Origin: Paraburkholderia hospita
Lineage (GTDB): Bacteria > Pseudomonadota > Gammaproteobacteria > Burkholderiales > Burkholderiaceae
Assembly (NCBI RefSeq): GCF_002902965.1
Contig: NZ_CP026107.1
Coordinates: 558,001 to 622,000, forward strand
Length of the DNA: 64,000 nucleotides
Direction of reading: 5' to 3'
Positions 28,485-37,560 of this stretch are shown here, piece by piece. Under the pieces are notes generated by a model that worked only from the letters and a program-made list of their open reading frames with translations, did no database searches and had not been told where the DNA came from. How positions within the stretch are numbered: position 1 is the stretch's first letter; each line of letters starts with the position of its first letter. Made by a program: the position numbers and the translations under genes.

Positions 28485-28564
28485 CTTGCGTGGATTCGGG
28501 CCCGATGACGCACTATCAGGCATCCGGGCCCGTGATCACGCGGGACGCACGGCACCCGACGGCA

Positions 28565-29500
28565 TTACGCTTCACCGCCATGTTTGGCGTTCAGCTCCTC
28601 GATCAGCTGTCGCGCGCCGGGCGAGAGCTGCGCGCCTTTTCGGGTGACGAGTTCATAAGGCTCGCTACGCGAAGCAAGATGCAGCGGAAGGATGCACGTC
28701 ATCTCGTGACTGGCGAAAAACTGCGCGACGTCGATCGACACCAGTGCGACGAACGACGGATTGCTCTGCAGCAGCGCGAGCGTGGCGAATGCAGACGTCG
28801 TTTCGAGCAGATGCATGGGGAAGCGAATATCGGCTTCGCGAAACTCGCGCTCCAGCAATAGCCGCATCGGCATGTTCGCGCGATACACCACCCAGCGGTA
28901 TTCCGCGACGTCCTGAAGCCTGACCTTCTTCGCGCGCCGCAGCGGATGCTGCACATTGGCCACGACTGCGAGCGTTTCCTCCTGCAGCCGCGTGGTTTCG
29001 TAGTGCTGCGGCGTCTGACTGATCGTCGTGCGACAGATCGCCAGATCCAGCCGGCCTTCGTCGATCTGGCTGAGCAATGTTGCGCTCGTGTCTTCGACGA
29101 TTTCGACTGAGATTTCGGGGTTTCGCGCGATCAGCGAAGTAATCGCATCGGTGAGCAGCGGCACGGCGCCCATGATCACACCGACCGCCACACGGCCGCC
29201 CTGGCCGCGCATGATCCCGACGATCTCTTCACGCATGTGCGACAGATCGGTGTGGATCAGGCGTGCGTAGCGAATCACGCAGCGTCCCGCTTCGTTGGGC
29301 TCGAGTCCCCGGTTCGTGCGATTGAACAGCGGTGTCCCGAATGTCGTTTCGATTTCCTGCAAGGCCTTGCTGGCGCCCGGCTGCGTGAGCGCGACCTGCT
29401 GCGCCGCCTTCAGCAACGACCCGTGATCCCCGAGGGCGATCAGGAGTCGCAGTTGCTTCAGATGCAGGCGGGAAATGATGGAGTTGAGCGGCGGTGTCAT
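28565..29500 (-). CDS. LysR family transcriptional regulator (divergent to Fe-alcohol dehydrogenase)
   Basis: Predicted 311-aa LysR regulator with HTH LKQLRLLIALGDHGSLLKAA and LTQPGASKALQEIETTFGT, of the GbpR/CbbR-like group that begins xLxxRLxLxQLRLL. It is divergent from the iron-alcohol dehydrogenase operon at 29681; the 180-base gap contains a TTCTCA-n5-TGAGAA box at 29535-29551 that fits the LysR T-n11-A pattern. It converges with the SRPBCC gene. Confidence 0.92.
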   Translation of the reverse strand: MTPPLNSIISRLHLKQLRLLIALGDHGSLLKAAQQVALTQPGASKALQEIETTFGTPLFNRTNRGLEPNEAGRCVIRYARLIHTDLSHMREEIVGIMRGQGGRVAVGVIMGAVPLLTDAITSLIARNPEISVEIVEDTSATLLSQIDEGRLDLAICRTTISQTPQHYETTRLQEETLAVVANVQHPLRRAKKVRLQDVAEYRWVVYRANMPMRLLLEREFREADIRFPMHLLETTSAFATLALLQSNPSFVALVSIDVAQFFASHEMTCILPLHLASRSEPYELVTRKGAQLSPGARQLIEELNAKHGGEA

Positions 29501-29534
29501 GAAGGTTGAGGGAAAGTTATATCTGTATCAAATC

Positions 29535-29570
29535 TTCTCAATTACTGAGAAATGGGCGCCTCCTTATACT
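29535..29570 (+). promoter_or_regulatory. LysR-type operator and promoter of the Fe-alcohol dehydrogenase operon
   Basis: A perfect TTCTCA-ATTAC-TGAGAA inverted repeat (29535-29551) contains T-n11-A, the LysR consensus. A good -10 box TATACT is at 29565-29570. The position where a -35 box should lie (29542-29547, TTACTG) is poor and falls inside the palindrome, as expected for an activator-dependent promoter. The 5' leader is about 105 bases. Confidence 0.55.
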
Positions 29571-29610
29571 GGCCCACACACGGCGTCTAAAAAGCGCCAG
29601 CATCAACGCG

Positions 29611-29630
29611 ACGGCCCGGTTATGGGCCGT
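29611..29630 (+). other. Leader hairpin upstream of Fe-alcohol dehydrogenase
   Basis: ACGGCCC pairs with GGGCCGT across the loop GGTTAT in the untranslated leader, about 50 bases before the start codon; a GGCGCC-rich stretch follows. It could stabilise the message or modulate translation. No T-run follows, so it is not a normal terminator. Confidence 0.4.
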
Positions 29631-29680
29631 TGGAGTCCGGCGCCGAGGCGCCACAGCCACTATAACTGACGCTCATTCCC

Positions 29681-30820
29681 ATGTCTCTCATCAACTACGT
29701 CACGCAGATTCAGTTCGACTACGGTGCGATCCGTTTGCTTAGCAGCGAATGCGAGCGAGTGGGTATCAGGCGGCCGTTGATCGTCACGGACAGAGGTATC
29801 CGGGCAGCAGGCATCATCGATACCGTGCTCGACGCGCTCGCTGGCACGGCGCCCGTCCCGATCTATGACGGCACGCCGCCGAACCCCAACGAGGCTGCGG
29901 TGCGCGACGCGGTGGCGGCCTATCGCGCGGGCGACTGCGACGGCATCGTCGCCGTGGGCGGCGGTTCGGCGATCGATCTGGCCAAGGGTGTTGCCGTTTG
30001 CGCGACTCACGAAGGGCCGCTGCAACGATTCGCCGTGATCGAAGGCGGCGCGACGAACATCACCACGAAAACCGCGCCCGTGATTGCCGTGCCCACGACA
30101 GCGGGCACCGGCAGCGAAGTGGGGCGTGGCGCCATTCTGATTCTCGACGACGGCCGCAAGGTCGGCGTGATCTCGCCGTTCGTGGTACCGCGCGTGGCGA
30201 TCTGCGATCCGGATCTGACGCTGGGCTTGCCGCCCGCGTTGACGGCGGCGACCGGCATGGACGCGATCGCACATTGCATCGAGACCTTCCTCGCGAGCGC
30301 GTTCAATCCACCCGCCGACGGCATCGCGCTAGACGGACTGTGGCGCGCATGGCGTCACATCGAGCGCGCGACGCGTGAACCGGGCGACCGTGTGGCGCGA
30401 CTGAACATGATGAGCGCATCGATGCAAGGCGCGCTCGCATTCCAGAAAGGCCTGGGCTGCGTGCACAGCTTGAGTCATTCGCTTGGTGGCATCAATCCGC
30501 GCCTGCATCACGGCACGCTCAACGCGATCTTTCTGCCCGCGGTGCTCGAATTCAATCAGCACGCGCCATCCGTGCGCGACGAGGACAAGCTCAACCGCAT
30601 GGCAACCGCTATGGGGCTTGGCAACGGCGCGGAGGTGGCGCCGTCAGTGCGGACCATGACGCAGCGGCTCGGCTTGCCGACCGGCCTCGCGCAACTGGGC
30701 GTCACGCCCGCGATGTTCCCCGACATCATCAGGGGCGCACTCAAGGACCACAGCCACAAGACCAATCCCCGCGAAGCGTCCGATGGCGATTACCGCGCCA
30801 TGCTGGAAGCATCGCTCTGA
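29681..30820 (+). CDS. Iron-containing alcohol dehydrogenase
   Basis: Predicted 379-aa group III, iron-dependent alcohol dehydrogenase. The NAD(P) motif GGGS is at 93-96 (VGGGSAIDLAKG) and the metal ligands are Asp194, His198, His262 and His276, at nearly the same spacing as in FucO (196, 200, 263, 277). PTTAGTGSE at 138-146 is also typical. It likely interconverts a hydroxy compound and an aldehyde or ketone. It starts a five-step set with the MFS importer, FMN oxidase and SDR downstream. No strong ribosome site is visible before this ATG. Confidence 0.9.
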   Translation: MSLINYVTQIQFDYGAIRLLSSECERVGIRRPLIVTDRGIRAAGIIDTVLDALAGTAPVPIYDGTPPNPNEAAVRDAVAAYRAGDCDGIVAVGGGSAIDLAKGVAVCATHEGPLQRFAVIEGGATNITTKTAPVIAVPTTAGTGSEVGRGAILILDDGRKVGVISPFVVPRVAICDPDLTLGLPPALTAATGMDAIAHCIETFLASAFNPPADGIALDGLWRAWRHIERATREPGDRVARLNMMSASMQGALAFQKGLGCVHSLSHSLGGINPRLHHGTLNAIFLPAVLEFNQHAPSVRDEDKLNRMATAMGLGNGAEVAPSVRTMTQRLGLPTGLAQLGVTPAMFPDIIRGALKDHSHKTNPREASDGDYRAMLEASL

Positions 30821-30841
30821 TGCATCGCATCTGACTGACTC

Positions 30842-30861
30842 AGTGCCGCGCAGACGGCACT
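30842..30861 (+). other. Intercistronic hairpin
   Basis: AGTGCCG pairs with CGGCACT around a 6-base loop in the 68-base gap between the alcohol dehydrogenase and the MFS gene. There is no T-run. It may attenuate read-through or protect the upstream message. Confidence 0.4.
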
Positions 30862-30888
30862 CCAACAAATCAACCGGAGACACTCAAC

Positions 30889-32205
30889 ATGCAGGCGAGC
30901 AAAAAGCTGCGTCGTATCCAGCGCATTTCCATTTTCTTTTTGACGCTGGCGGGCTGCGTCAACTATCTCGACCGTAGCGCGCTATCGGTAGCCAACAGCA
31001 CCATTAGCGGCGAAATGGGGCTTAGCGCGTCGCAAATGGGTCTGTTGCTTTCCGCGTTTTCGATGTCCTATGCATTCGCGCAGTTGCCGGTCGGCGTCCT
31101 GCTGGATCGTCTGGGCGCACGGCTGATGCTCGGCGCAGGCATGTTGCTCTGGTCGGTCGCGCAGCTGTGCACTGGCTTCGTACATGGCATCCAGCAGTTT
31201 TTCCTCGCACGGGTGTGCCTTGGCATCGGCGAAGCGCCGCAGTTTCCTGCCGGCGCGAAGGTGATCGGCGAATGGTTCGCGCTGCGTGATCGCGGCGCTC
31301 CAACGGGGATTTTCGTGGCCTCTTCGACGATCGGCCCCGCGATTGCGCCGCCGATCCTCACTGCGCTCATGTTGACTCTCAGCTGGCGCGAGATGTTCAT
31401 CGTCACGGGTGTGTTCGGCATATTGGTGGCGCTAGGCTGGTACGCGGTGTATCGCAACCGCAGTGAAGTGGAGCTGACACCCGACGAGCAGGCCCATCTC
31501 GCCGAAGGTGCGCAGGAAGAACCCAACGCAGCACCGCTGAACGGCGCGCAGTGGCGCAATCTTTTCGCGCAACGCACGACGTGGGGCATGCTGATCGGCT
31601 TCATGGGCGTCATCTACATGGTGTGGCTGTATCTGACCTGGCTGCCCGCGTATCTGGAGCACGAACGCGGCATGAGCATCGCGCGCGCGGGCTGGGTCGT
31701 GGCGATTCCGTACCTGGTCGGCACGCTCGGCATGGTGGGAAGCGGCTATATCGCCGACTGGCTCTACAGCAAAGGCATGGCTCCGATCACGAGTCGCAAG
31801 TGGCCGATCTGCGTGGGGCTCGTCGGCGCGGCGGCGGCCACCGTCCCAGCTGCATTGACGCCTTCCGCCTCGATGGCCATCGTGTACATCTCGGTGGCGA
31901 TGTTCTTCCTCAACATGGCATCCGGCGGCGCATGGTCGCTCGTGAGTGTCGCCGCGCCCCGTCACGCCGTGGCGTCGCTCGGCGGCATCCAGAACTTCGG
32001 CGGCTTCCTGGCGGGATCGGCTGCGCCGATCGTCACCGGCCTTGTGGTGGACCGCACGCATTCGTTCGTGAACGCGCTGATCGTGAGCGCCGCCGTCGCG
32101 CTGCTTTCCGCCGTTGCTTACATGGTCATGGTGCGCAGGCCCGTGAGCGTCACGCAAGAGCACGAAGAGGGTGCCGTGCTTGCAACCGTGCAGGCGGCCG
32201 ACTGA
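30889..32205 (+). CDS. MFS transporter (anion:cation symporter type)
   Basis: Predicted 438-aa inner-membrane transporter with 12 hydrophobic segments. NYLDRSALSVANSTIS after helix 1 and LPVGVLLDRLGARLMLGAG between helices 2 and 3 are the signatures of the ACS family (hexuronate, galactonate, phthalate and related anions). GGAG lies 9 bases before the ATG. Its place between two oxidoreductases implies that it imports the operon's substrate, probably a sugar acid or other organic anion. Confidence 0.9.
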   Translation: MQASKKLRRIQRISIFFLTLAGCVNYLDRSALSVANSTISGEMGLSASQMGLLLSAFSMSYAFAQLPVGVLLDRLGARLMLGAGMLLWSVAQLCTGFVHGIQQFFLARVCLGIGEAPQFPAGAKVIGEWFALRDRGAPTGIFVASSTIGPAIAPPILTALMLTLSWREMFIVTGVFGILVALGWYAVYRNRSEVELTPDEQAHLAEGAQEEPNAAPLNGAQWRNLFAQRTTWGMLIGFMGVIYMVWLYLTWLPAYLEHERGMSIARAGWVVAIPYLVGTLGMVGSGYIADWLYSKGMAPITSRKWPICVGLVGAAAATVPAALTPSASMAIVYISVAMFFLNMASGGAWSLVSVAAPRHAVASLGGIQNFGGFLAGSAAPIVTGLVVDRTHSFVNALIVSAAVALLSAVAYMVMVRRPVSVTQEHEEGAVLATVQAAD

Positions 32206-32274
32206 ACGGCAGCGAGCGCGGCAGCCACATCACGGCAGTTTCAAACCGATAGACAGTCAAGGTGCAGGGATCGA

Positions 32275-33477
32275 ATGTCAGTCATTACGTGTGTTGAGGA
32301 TTTGCGTCTGATGGCGAAGAAGCGCGTGCCGAAGGCGTTTTACGATTATGTCGATAGCGGCTCCTATTCGGAATCGACGTACCGCGAGAACAGCCGCGCG
32401 TTCGACGACCTGAAGCTGCAGCAGCGAGTGGCCGTGAATGTCGAAGGTCGGAGCACAGCCAGCACGATGATCGGTCAGCCAGTGACCATGCCCGTTGCCA
32501 TCGCGCCAACCGGCCTCGCCGGCATGCAGTGGGCGAACGGCGAGATGCTCGGCGCGCTTGCCGCAAAGCGCTTCGGCGTGCCGTTCACCTTGTCGACGGT
32601 CAGCATCTGCTCGATCGAAGATGTCGCGCGTCATACCGCCGCACCGTTCTGGTTTCAGCTCTACGTGATGCGCGACCGCGGCTTCAATGCGTCGCTGATC
32701 GAGCGCGCGAAGCTGGCTGGCTGTTCGGCGCTCGTCGTCACGCTGGATCTGCAGATCAACGGCCAGCGGCACAAGGACCTGAAGAACGGCATGACTGTTC
32801 CGCCGCGTCTCACGGCTTCCAACCTGCTCGATTTCGCGTCGAAGCCAGGCTGGATGATGCGTGCGCTGCGCGGCGCCAAAACGTTCGGCAATCTGGCGGG
32901 CTACATCAAGGGCGGCGACGACGTCATCGCGATCAGCAAGTGGGTGGCGCAACAATTCGACCCGACGCTCGGCTGGGACGATCTCGTCGCCATCCGGCGC
33001 GGCTGGGATCGCAAGCTCGTGCTGAAGGGCATCCTGAGCGTCGAGGACGCGCGCATGGCCGCATCGATCGGCGCCGATGCCATCGTCGTGAGCAATCACG
33101 GCGGGCGGCAACTGGATGGCGCGCCGCCCAGCATCGAAGCGTTGCCGGCGATCGTCGAGGCTGTCGGCGACAAGATCGAAATATGGGTGGATGGCGGCAT
33201 TCGCAGCGGGCAGGACGTAATGAAGGCGCTCGCGCTGGGCGCGAAAGGCACCATGGTCGGACGTGCATTCATGTACGCACTCGGCGCAATGGGCGAGGCC
33301 GGCGTCACGCGAATGCTGCAGATACTGCAAAGCGAACTCGACGTCAGCATGGCCTTGTCGGGCGTGCGAACGATCGGCGAAATCGGCCGGCACAATCTTT
33401 TTCAGCGTCGTCATGATCTGCTGTCGCGCGGCAGCCTGGGCGAGTCGCAGGATCGCGCTGAGACGGCAATCGTTTAA
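32275..33477 (+). CDS. FMN-dependent alpha-hydroxy-acid oxidase/dehydrogenase (LldD/MdlB family)
   Basis: Predicted 400-aa flavoprotein that oxidises (S)-2-hydroxy acids to 2-oxo acids. It begins like the family (AKKRVPKAFYDYVDSGSYSE) and keeps the active-site residues: the substrate Tyr near 25, Asp158, FMN-contacting Lys251 (LKGIL), His275 and Arg278 in SNHGGRQLDG. Lactate, mandelate and glycolate are known substrates of relatives. No membrane anchor is evident. It follows the MFS gene by 69 bases. Confidence 0.9.
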   Translation: MSVITCVEDLRLMAKKRVPKAFYDYVDSGSYSESTYRENSRAFDDLKLQQRVAVNVEGRSTASTMIGQPVTMPVAIAPTGLAGMQWANGEMLGALAAKRFGVPFTLSTVSICSIEDVARHTAAPFWFQLYVMRDRGFNASLIERAKLAGCSALVVTLDLQINGQRHKDLKNGMTVPPRLTASNLLDFASKPGWMMRALRGAKTFGNLAGYIKGGDDVIAISKWVAQQFDPTLGWDDLVAIRRGWDRKLVLKGILSVEDARMAASIGADAIVVSNHGGRQLDGAPPSIEALPAIVEAVGDKIEIWVDGGIRSGQDVMKALALGAKGTMVGRAFMYALGAMGEAGVTRMLQILQSELDVSMALSGVRTIGEIGRHNLFQRRHDLLSRGSLGESQDRAETAIV

Positions 33478-33494
33478 ATCAAGGAGCAAGCTGG

Positions 33495-34283
33495 ATGGAT
33501 CTGAACATCAAAGGTCGGTGGGCGCTGGTGTGCGCGGCAAGCAAGGGTCTGGGAAAAGGTTGCGCACAAGCGCTGGTCGCGGAGGGTGTAAACGTCGTCA
33601 TCACGGCACGCGGCAGTGACGCGCTCGAGGCGACCGCACACGCGCTGCGTCTGCTCAATCCCGCCGTCACGGTCAAGACCGTGCCCGGTGACATCACGAC
33701 GAGCGAAGGGCGCGCCGCTGCACTGGCGGCGGCGCCTCACATCGACATTCTCGTGAACAACGCGGGCGGCCCGCCGCCGGGCGATTTTCGCAACTGGTCG
33801 CGAGAGGACTGGATCGCCGCAGTCGATGCGAACATGCTGACGCCGATCGAGTTGATCAAGGCAACCGTGGACGGGATGGCCGAGCGGGGCTTCGGCCGCA
33901 TCATCAATATCACTTCGGGCGCGGTGAAGGCGCCGATCGACGTGCTGGGACTATCGAACGGTGCGCGTTCGGGGCTGACGGGTTTTGTCGCGGGACTGGC
34001 GCGGCAAAAGCGTATTGCGCAGGCCAATGTGACCATCAACAATCTGCTGCCGGGGCTGTTCGAAACCGACCGTTTGCGTCAGTCGACGCGAGCAGCGGCC
34101 GATGCGCATGGACAGAGCTACGACACGGCGCTGGACGCGAAGCGCCAGATCGTTCCGGCTGGGCGCTTCGGAACGCCTGAGGAGTTCGGGGCGTTCTGCG
34201 CCTTCTTGTGCAGCGCGCAGGCCGGATATCTGACGGGTCAGAATGTGCTGCTGGACGGCGGCGCCTATCCGGGCACCTTCTGA
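33495..34283 (+). CDS. SDR family protein lacking the canonical YxxxK pair
   Basis: Predicted 262-aa short-chain dehydrogenase fold. The cofactor motif is AASKGLG (14-20) and NNAGG is present. Where YxxxK is expected the sequence is LSNGARSGLTGF, so the catalytic Tyr and Lys are replaced. A divergent SDR subgroup with LSNxxR at this place exists, so this is probably a lineage trait rather than decay; the chemistry is unclear. AAGGAG is 9 bases upstream, 17 bases after the FMN oxidase. It closes the rightward operon before a strong bidirectional hairpin. Confidence 0.85.
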   Translation: MDLNIKGRWALVCAASKGLGKGCAQALVAEGVNVVITARGSDALEATAHALRLLNPAVTVKTVPGDITTSEGRAAALAAAPHIDILVNNAGGPPPGDFRNWSREDWIAAVDANMLTPIELIKATVDGMAERGFGRIINITSGAVKAPIDVLGLSNGARSGLTGFVAGLARQKRIAQANVTINNLLPGLFETDRLRQSTRAAADAHGQSYDTALDAKRQIVPAGRFGTPEEFGAFCAFLCSAQAGYLTGQNVLLDGGAYPGTF

Positions 34284-34301
34284 GGCACGGACTGCGGCTG
34301 A

Positions 34302-34341
34302 CGTAGCGTGCATGCCTGACAACCGAGGCATGCGCGCTACG
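34302..34341. terminator. Bidirectional terminator hairpin between convergent genes
   Basis: A 16-base stem (34302-34317 with 34326-34341, one G-T pair) with an 8-base loop GACAACCG sits in the 63-base gap between the convergent SDR and cyclase genes. It is the obvious transcription block for both, although T-runs are weak on either side. Confidence 0.75.
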
Positions 34342-34346
34342 CGTGC

Positions 34347-35315
34347 TTATTTGATGACGAGAGGATTGACGGGAGCACCCGTGCCGCCAACGATCTTCAG
34401 CGGTGCAGCCGTATAGAGGAATTGCCATTGACCGTCGCGTTCGCAGTCGCCTGCGAGTTCGTCGAGCAGCACGACCTCGGTAAATACGACGCCCAGGTTG
34501 CGCATCAGCGCGTTATGCAGCGGAATCATAACGCCCGACACGGGATCGACAGTGACTTCGTTGCCCATCGTATCCGTCACGAGACAAGGAATTTCCATCT
34601 CCCGAAACCACTCGACGAGTTCACGGCTGAACGTCAAGCCCGGCTCCATATAGTCCTGATAGAACTCATCCGCGTCGCGCTCGTAGAACGAGCCGATCCA
34701 GCCGGTGCGGATCAGCAGGATGTCCCGCGGCTCGATGGTCACGCCCTGCGCGCGCGCGGCATCGAGCAGATCCCGATGGTCGAACGTTTCGCCCTTGTCG
34801 AGCACGGGCTTGTTGCGGTGACGCGCCATATCGATCAGCACGGCGCGACCGGCAATGCCGCGCTCGGCGATCGGCAGAATGCTGGCGCGCGCCAGGCCAC
34901 CGACCGTACTCATCGCGTCATAGCCGTTCCAGAGGGTGTCGTCGTACCAGACGTGGCCGAGTGCGTCGCATTGCGTCGATCCTTGAACATGCATGAAGAT
35001 CACATCGTCGGCATATTCGACGTTACCGTCGAAGTGTGCCTTGCCTGCCAGAAAATGGCCTTTATCGAGCACGTTCATGCGCATCGAAGGGCGCCGGCCG
35101 GGAAATAGCGGCTCGCCTTTAGCATGACCGATATCGACTTGCAGCGTGAATGTCTTGCCCTGTCGCACCGCGGCGATGCCGCGCAGAATCTCCGCCGATT
35201 GAAGATAGTTCAGCGCGCCGACCTCGTCGTCGGGTCCCCACTTGCCCCAGTTTCTGGGCAAGCCTTCGAGCAGTTGCTTGACGTCTGGATTGCCTTTGGG
35301 GTTCGGCACACACAT
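34347..35315 (-). CDS. Cyclase family protein (kynurenine formamidase-like metal hydrolase)
   Basis: Predicted 322-aa member of the PF04199 cyclase family, metal-dependent hydrolases that open amides, lactones or isatin-like rings. The metal region reads HVQGSTQCDALGHVWYD (about 125-141), a form in which the second His of HxGTHxD is Gln, as in a large bacterial subgroup; the far part of the site is TDTMGNE and IPLHNALMRNLG. ATG at 35315 has AAGGAGA 7 bases upstream. It is followed by the NIPSNAP gene's territory upstream on the same strand, so the two may share a transcript. A lactonase or hydrolase role in the island is plausible. Confidence 0.85.
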   Translation of the reverse strand: MCVPNPKGNPDVKQLLEGLPRNWGKWGPDDEVGALNYLQSAEILRGIAAVRQGKTFTLQVDIGHAKGEPLFPGRRPSMRMNVLDKGHFLAGKAHFDGNVEYADDVIFMHVQGSTQCDALGHVWYDDTLWNGYDAMSTVGGLARASILPIAERGIAGRAVLIDMARHRNKPVLDKGETFDHRDLLDAARAQGVTIEPRDILLIRTGWIGSFYERDADEFYQDYMEPGLTFSRELVEWFREMEIPCLVTDTMGNEVTVDPVSGVMIPLHNALMRNLGVVFTEVVLLDELAGDCERDGQWQFLYTAAPLKIVGGTGAPVNPLVIK

Positions 35316-35386
35316 GATTGTCTCCTTGGTTGTTGAAGCAAGCACGAAGTGGCTTGCCTTTGAGTTGTTGCCTGACGGATGCTTGC

Positions 35387-35701
35387 CTAGCGGATCGGCG
35401 AGAAGGAGGCGGCCAGCATGATGCGGGATTCCTGATCGATGAGCAGCGGCGTGGCCTTTGCGATGAACCTGTTCATCCAGTTCGGATCTTCGAGCAGCGC
35501 AGCACGGCGCTTAACGCGCTCGTCGAGGCTTTCCCATGCCCAGATGTGCACGACCTGATTCAATGTGCCGACTTCCGTGTACCACCAGCCGATCAGCTTC
35601 GCGTGACGCGAAATGATGGGCAAGCCTTCCGCTTCGAAGTTCTGAAGATATTCCTTCAGCTTTCCTGGTTGAACCGTATAGGTTCGCATTTCATAAAACA
35701 T
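35387..35701 (-). CDS. NIPSNAP family protein
   Basis: Predicted 104-aa ferredoxin-like alpha/beta barrel protein. It starts MFYEMRTYTVQPGKLKEYL and contains the WWYTEVGTLNQVVHIWAW block, a clear NIPSNAP signature. Such small proteins often accompany degradation operons and may act as accessory or ring-processing enzymes; none of this is proven here. It is the promoter-proximal gene of the leftward pair, with the cyclase gene 71 bases further on, and is divergent from the aldehyde dehydrogenase. Confidence 0.88.
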   Translation of the reverse strand: MFYEMRTYTVQPGKLKEYLQNFEAEGLPIISRHAKLIGWWYTEVGTLNQVVHIWAWESLDERVKRRAALLEDPNWMNRFIAKATPLLIDQESRIMLAASFSPIR

Positions 35702-35767
35702 GAACGAGTACTTTCCAAATTAAGCAGAAAGTCAGTATAGAAATCATCCAATAGCCTTTAAATTGAG

Positions 35768-35793
35768 AGCTTCTTATAGCGCTATAACGAGCT
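35768..35793. promoter_or_regulatory. 26-bp palindromic operator in a divergent promoter region
   Basis: The core TTATAGCGCTATAA (35774-35787) is a perfect 14-base palindrome, extended by AGCT at both outer ends to give 26 bases with two mismatched positions. It lies 67 bases before the NIPSNAP start and 149 bases before the aldehyde dehydrogenase start, so one dimeric regulator could control both. Candidates are the two LysR proteins of the island or an unlinked regulator. Confidence 0.6.
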
Positions 35794-35941
35794 GTCATGT
35801 CCAAAGCGTTGACGCTTGCCAGCCGGTTTGAAATCATTCCGTGAAGGTGCTGCGAGGTCGAAATTGCAGCGACGCGAGTACAGTCGAGTGAATAACGACG
35901 CCCGGGACAGGGCGTCGACTTATCCCATCAAGGAAATGAAA

Positions 35942-37531
35942 ATGAACATCGCAGGGAACTTGTTGATTGGCCAGAGCGTGCGACGCGGAACGAACGGCGT
36001 GTCGTATGCCATCGACGCGGCGAGCGGCGAACGATTGGAACCGGGCTTCGGTGGCGCGACGCTCGAAGACGTCGATGCAGCGTGTGCATTGGCATGGGCC
36101 GCTTTCGATATCTTCCGCGAAACCACGCTCGAAGCCCGCGCGGATTTTCTGGAGACGATCGCGGCCAACATCCTCGCAGCAGGCGATGCGTTGATCGAGC
36201 GCTGCGTCGCGGAGTCGGGCTTGCCGCGCGCGCGAATCGAAGGTGAACGCGCGCGAACGGTGGGCCAGTTGCGGATGTTCGCGGGTGTCGTGCGAGCAGG
36301 CGACTTTCTCGAAGCGCGCATCGATCCGGCTCAGCCCGAGCGCAAACCGGCACCGCGCGTCGATCTGCGTTTGCGGCACATCGGGCTCGGCCCCATCGCG
36401 GTGTTCGGTGCCAGCAATTTTCCGCTGGCGTTCTCGGTGGCAGGGGGCGACACCGCTTCCGCACTGGCCGCTGGGTGCCCGGTGATCGTCAAGGCCCATG
36501 CCGCGCATCCCGGCACGTCGGAACTGGTCGGCATGGCCGTGCAGAAGGCGGTGAAGGACTGCGAAATGCCTGAGGGGACCTTCTCGCTGCTGTTCGGAAG
36601 CGGCCGTGAAATCGGCCAGGGGCTGGTTCGCGATCCCCGCATCAAGGCGGTCGGATTCACCGGCTCACGCCATGCGGGAACGGAGTTGATGGCAGTCGCC
36701 GCCGCGCGTCCCGAGCCGGTGCCGGTCTATGCGGAAATGAGCAGCATCAATCCGGTGTTGCTGTTTCCGCATGCGCTTGAGCAGCGCGGCGAAGCGATCG
36801 CTCAGGCCTTCGTGCAATCGTTGACGCTCGGTGCCGGGCAGTTCTGCACGAACCCGGGTTTGATTCTCGCGGTGGAAGATCCCGCACTCGATCGCTTCGT
36901 GGCCGCGGCTTCGGAGGCGCTGAGACGGGCGCCGGCCGCAACGATGCTCACGCCCGGCATTCATCGGGCGTTTGAAACGGCGGTGTCGAAGTTCGCCGAA
37001 CATCCGCAGGTGCAGACGGTGGCGCGCGCGCAGCCTGCGACCGGCGCGAACAAGGGACAAGGCGCGCTCTTTGTGACAAGCGCCGCCGCGTTTCGTGAGC
37101 AAACGGAATTACAGGAAGAGATTTTCGGCGCGGCGTCATTGATCGTGCGTTGCCCAGATCTGCACACGATGCGTGAACTGATCGAGTCGCTGGAAGGACA
37201 GCTGACGGCGGCGTTGCAGATCGATGAAGCCGATTACGCAGCGGCGCGTTCGTTCCTTCCGTCACTGGAGCGACGCGTGGGCCGCGTGCTCGTCAATGGC
37301 TTTGGTACGGGCGTCGAAGTCGCGCATGCGATGGTCCACGGCGGTCCTTATCCGTCCACCGCCGACGGTCGTTCGACTTCGGTCGGCAGCCTCGCGATCC
37401 GCCGCTTTCTGCGGCCGGTGAGCTATCAGGACATGCCGGAGGCGCTGCTGCCCGAGTCGTTGAAAACGGGCAACCCCTGGCGAATCAATCGTCTCGTCGA
37501 CGGGAAGATCGCGTTGGCGCAGCGCGCTTGA
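35942..37531 (+). CDS. Aldehyde dehydrogenase (NADP+), 2,5-dioxovalerate dehydrogenase type
   Basis: Predicted 529-aa aldehyde dehydrogenase. The Glu general base is in YAEMSSINP and the catalytic Cys in [32 protein letters not shown] covers the family N-terminal part. This variant ([15 protein letters not shown]) is the alpha-ketoglutarate semialdehyde dehydrogenase type that ends pentose and aldarate pathways by giving 2-oxoglutarate. ATG at 35942 has AAGGA 8 bases upstream and gives the normal family start. It is divergent from the NIPSNAP/cyclase pair across a strong palindrome. Confidence 0.9.
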   Translation: MNIAGNLLIGQSVRRGTNGVSYAIDAASGERLEPGFGGATLEDVDAACALAWAAFDIFRETTLEARADFLETIAANILAAGDALIERCVAESGLPRARIEGERARTVGQLRMFAGVVRAGDFLEARIDPAQPERKPAPRVDLRLRHIGLGPIAVFGASNFPLAFSVAGGDTASALAAGCPVIVKAHAAHPGTSELVGMAVQKAVKDCEMPEGTFSLLFGSGREIGQGLVRDPRIKAVGFTGSRHAGTELMAVAAARPEPVPVYAEMSSINPVLLFPHALEQRGEAIAQAFVQSLTLGAGQFCTNPGLILAVEDPALDRFVAAASEALRRAPAATMLTPGIHRAFETAVSKFAEHPQVQTVARAQPATGANKGQGALFVTSAAAFREQTELQEEIFGAASLIVRCPDLHTMRELIESLEGQLTAALQIDEADYAAARSFLPSLERRVGRVLVNGFGTGVEVAHAMVHGGPYPSTADGRSTSVGSLAIRRFLRPVSYQDMPEALLPESLKTGNPWRINRLVDGKIALAQRA

Positions 37532-37560
37532 TCGTCGTTGCCCAGGTCGGCGCGATGCCC

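Noticed and set aside
28498..28535. CGGGCCCG repeats as a terminator between convergent genes
   Set aside because: The two copies are 21 bases apart and each is self-complementary; no T-run, so termination is not supported.
32278..33489. 403-codon antisense frame opposite the FMN oxidase
   Set aside because: The opposite strand encodes a clear LldD-family enzyme with all active-site residues.
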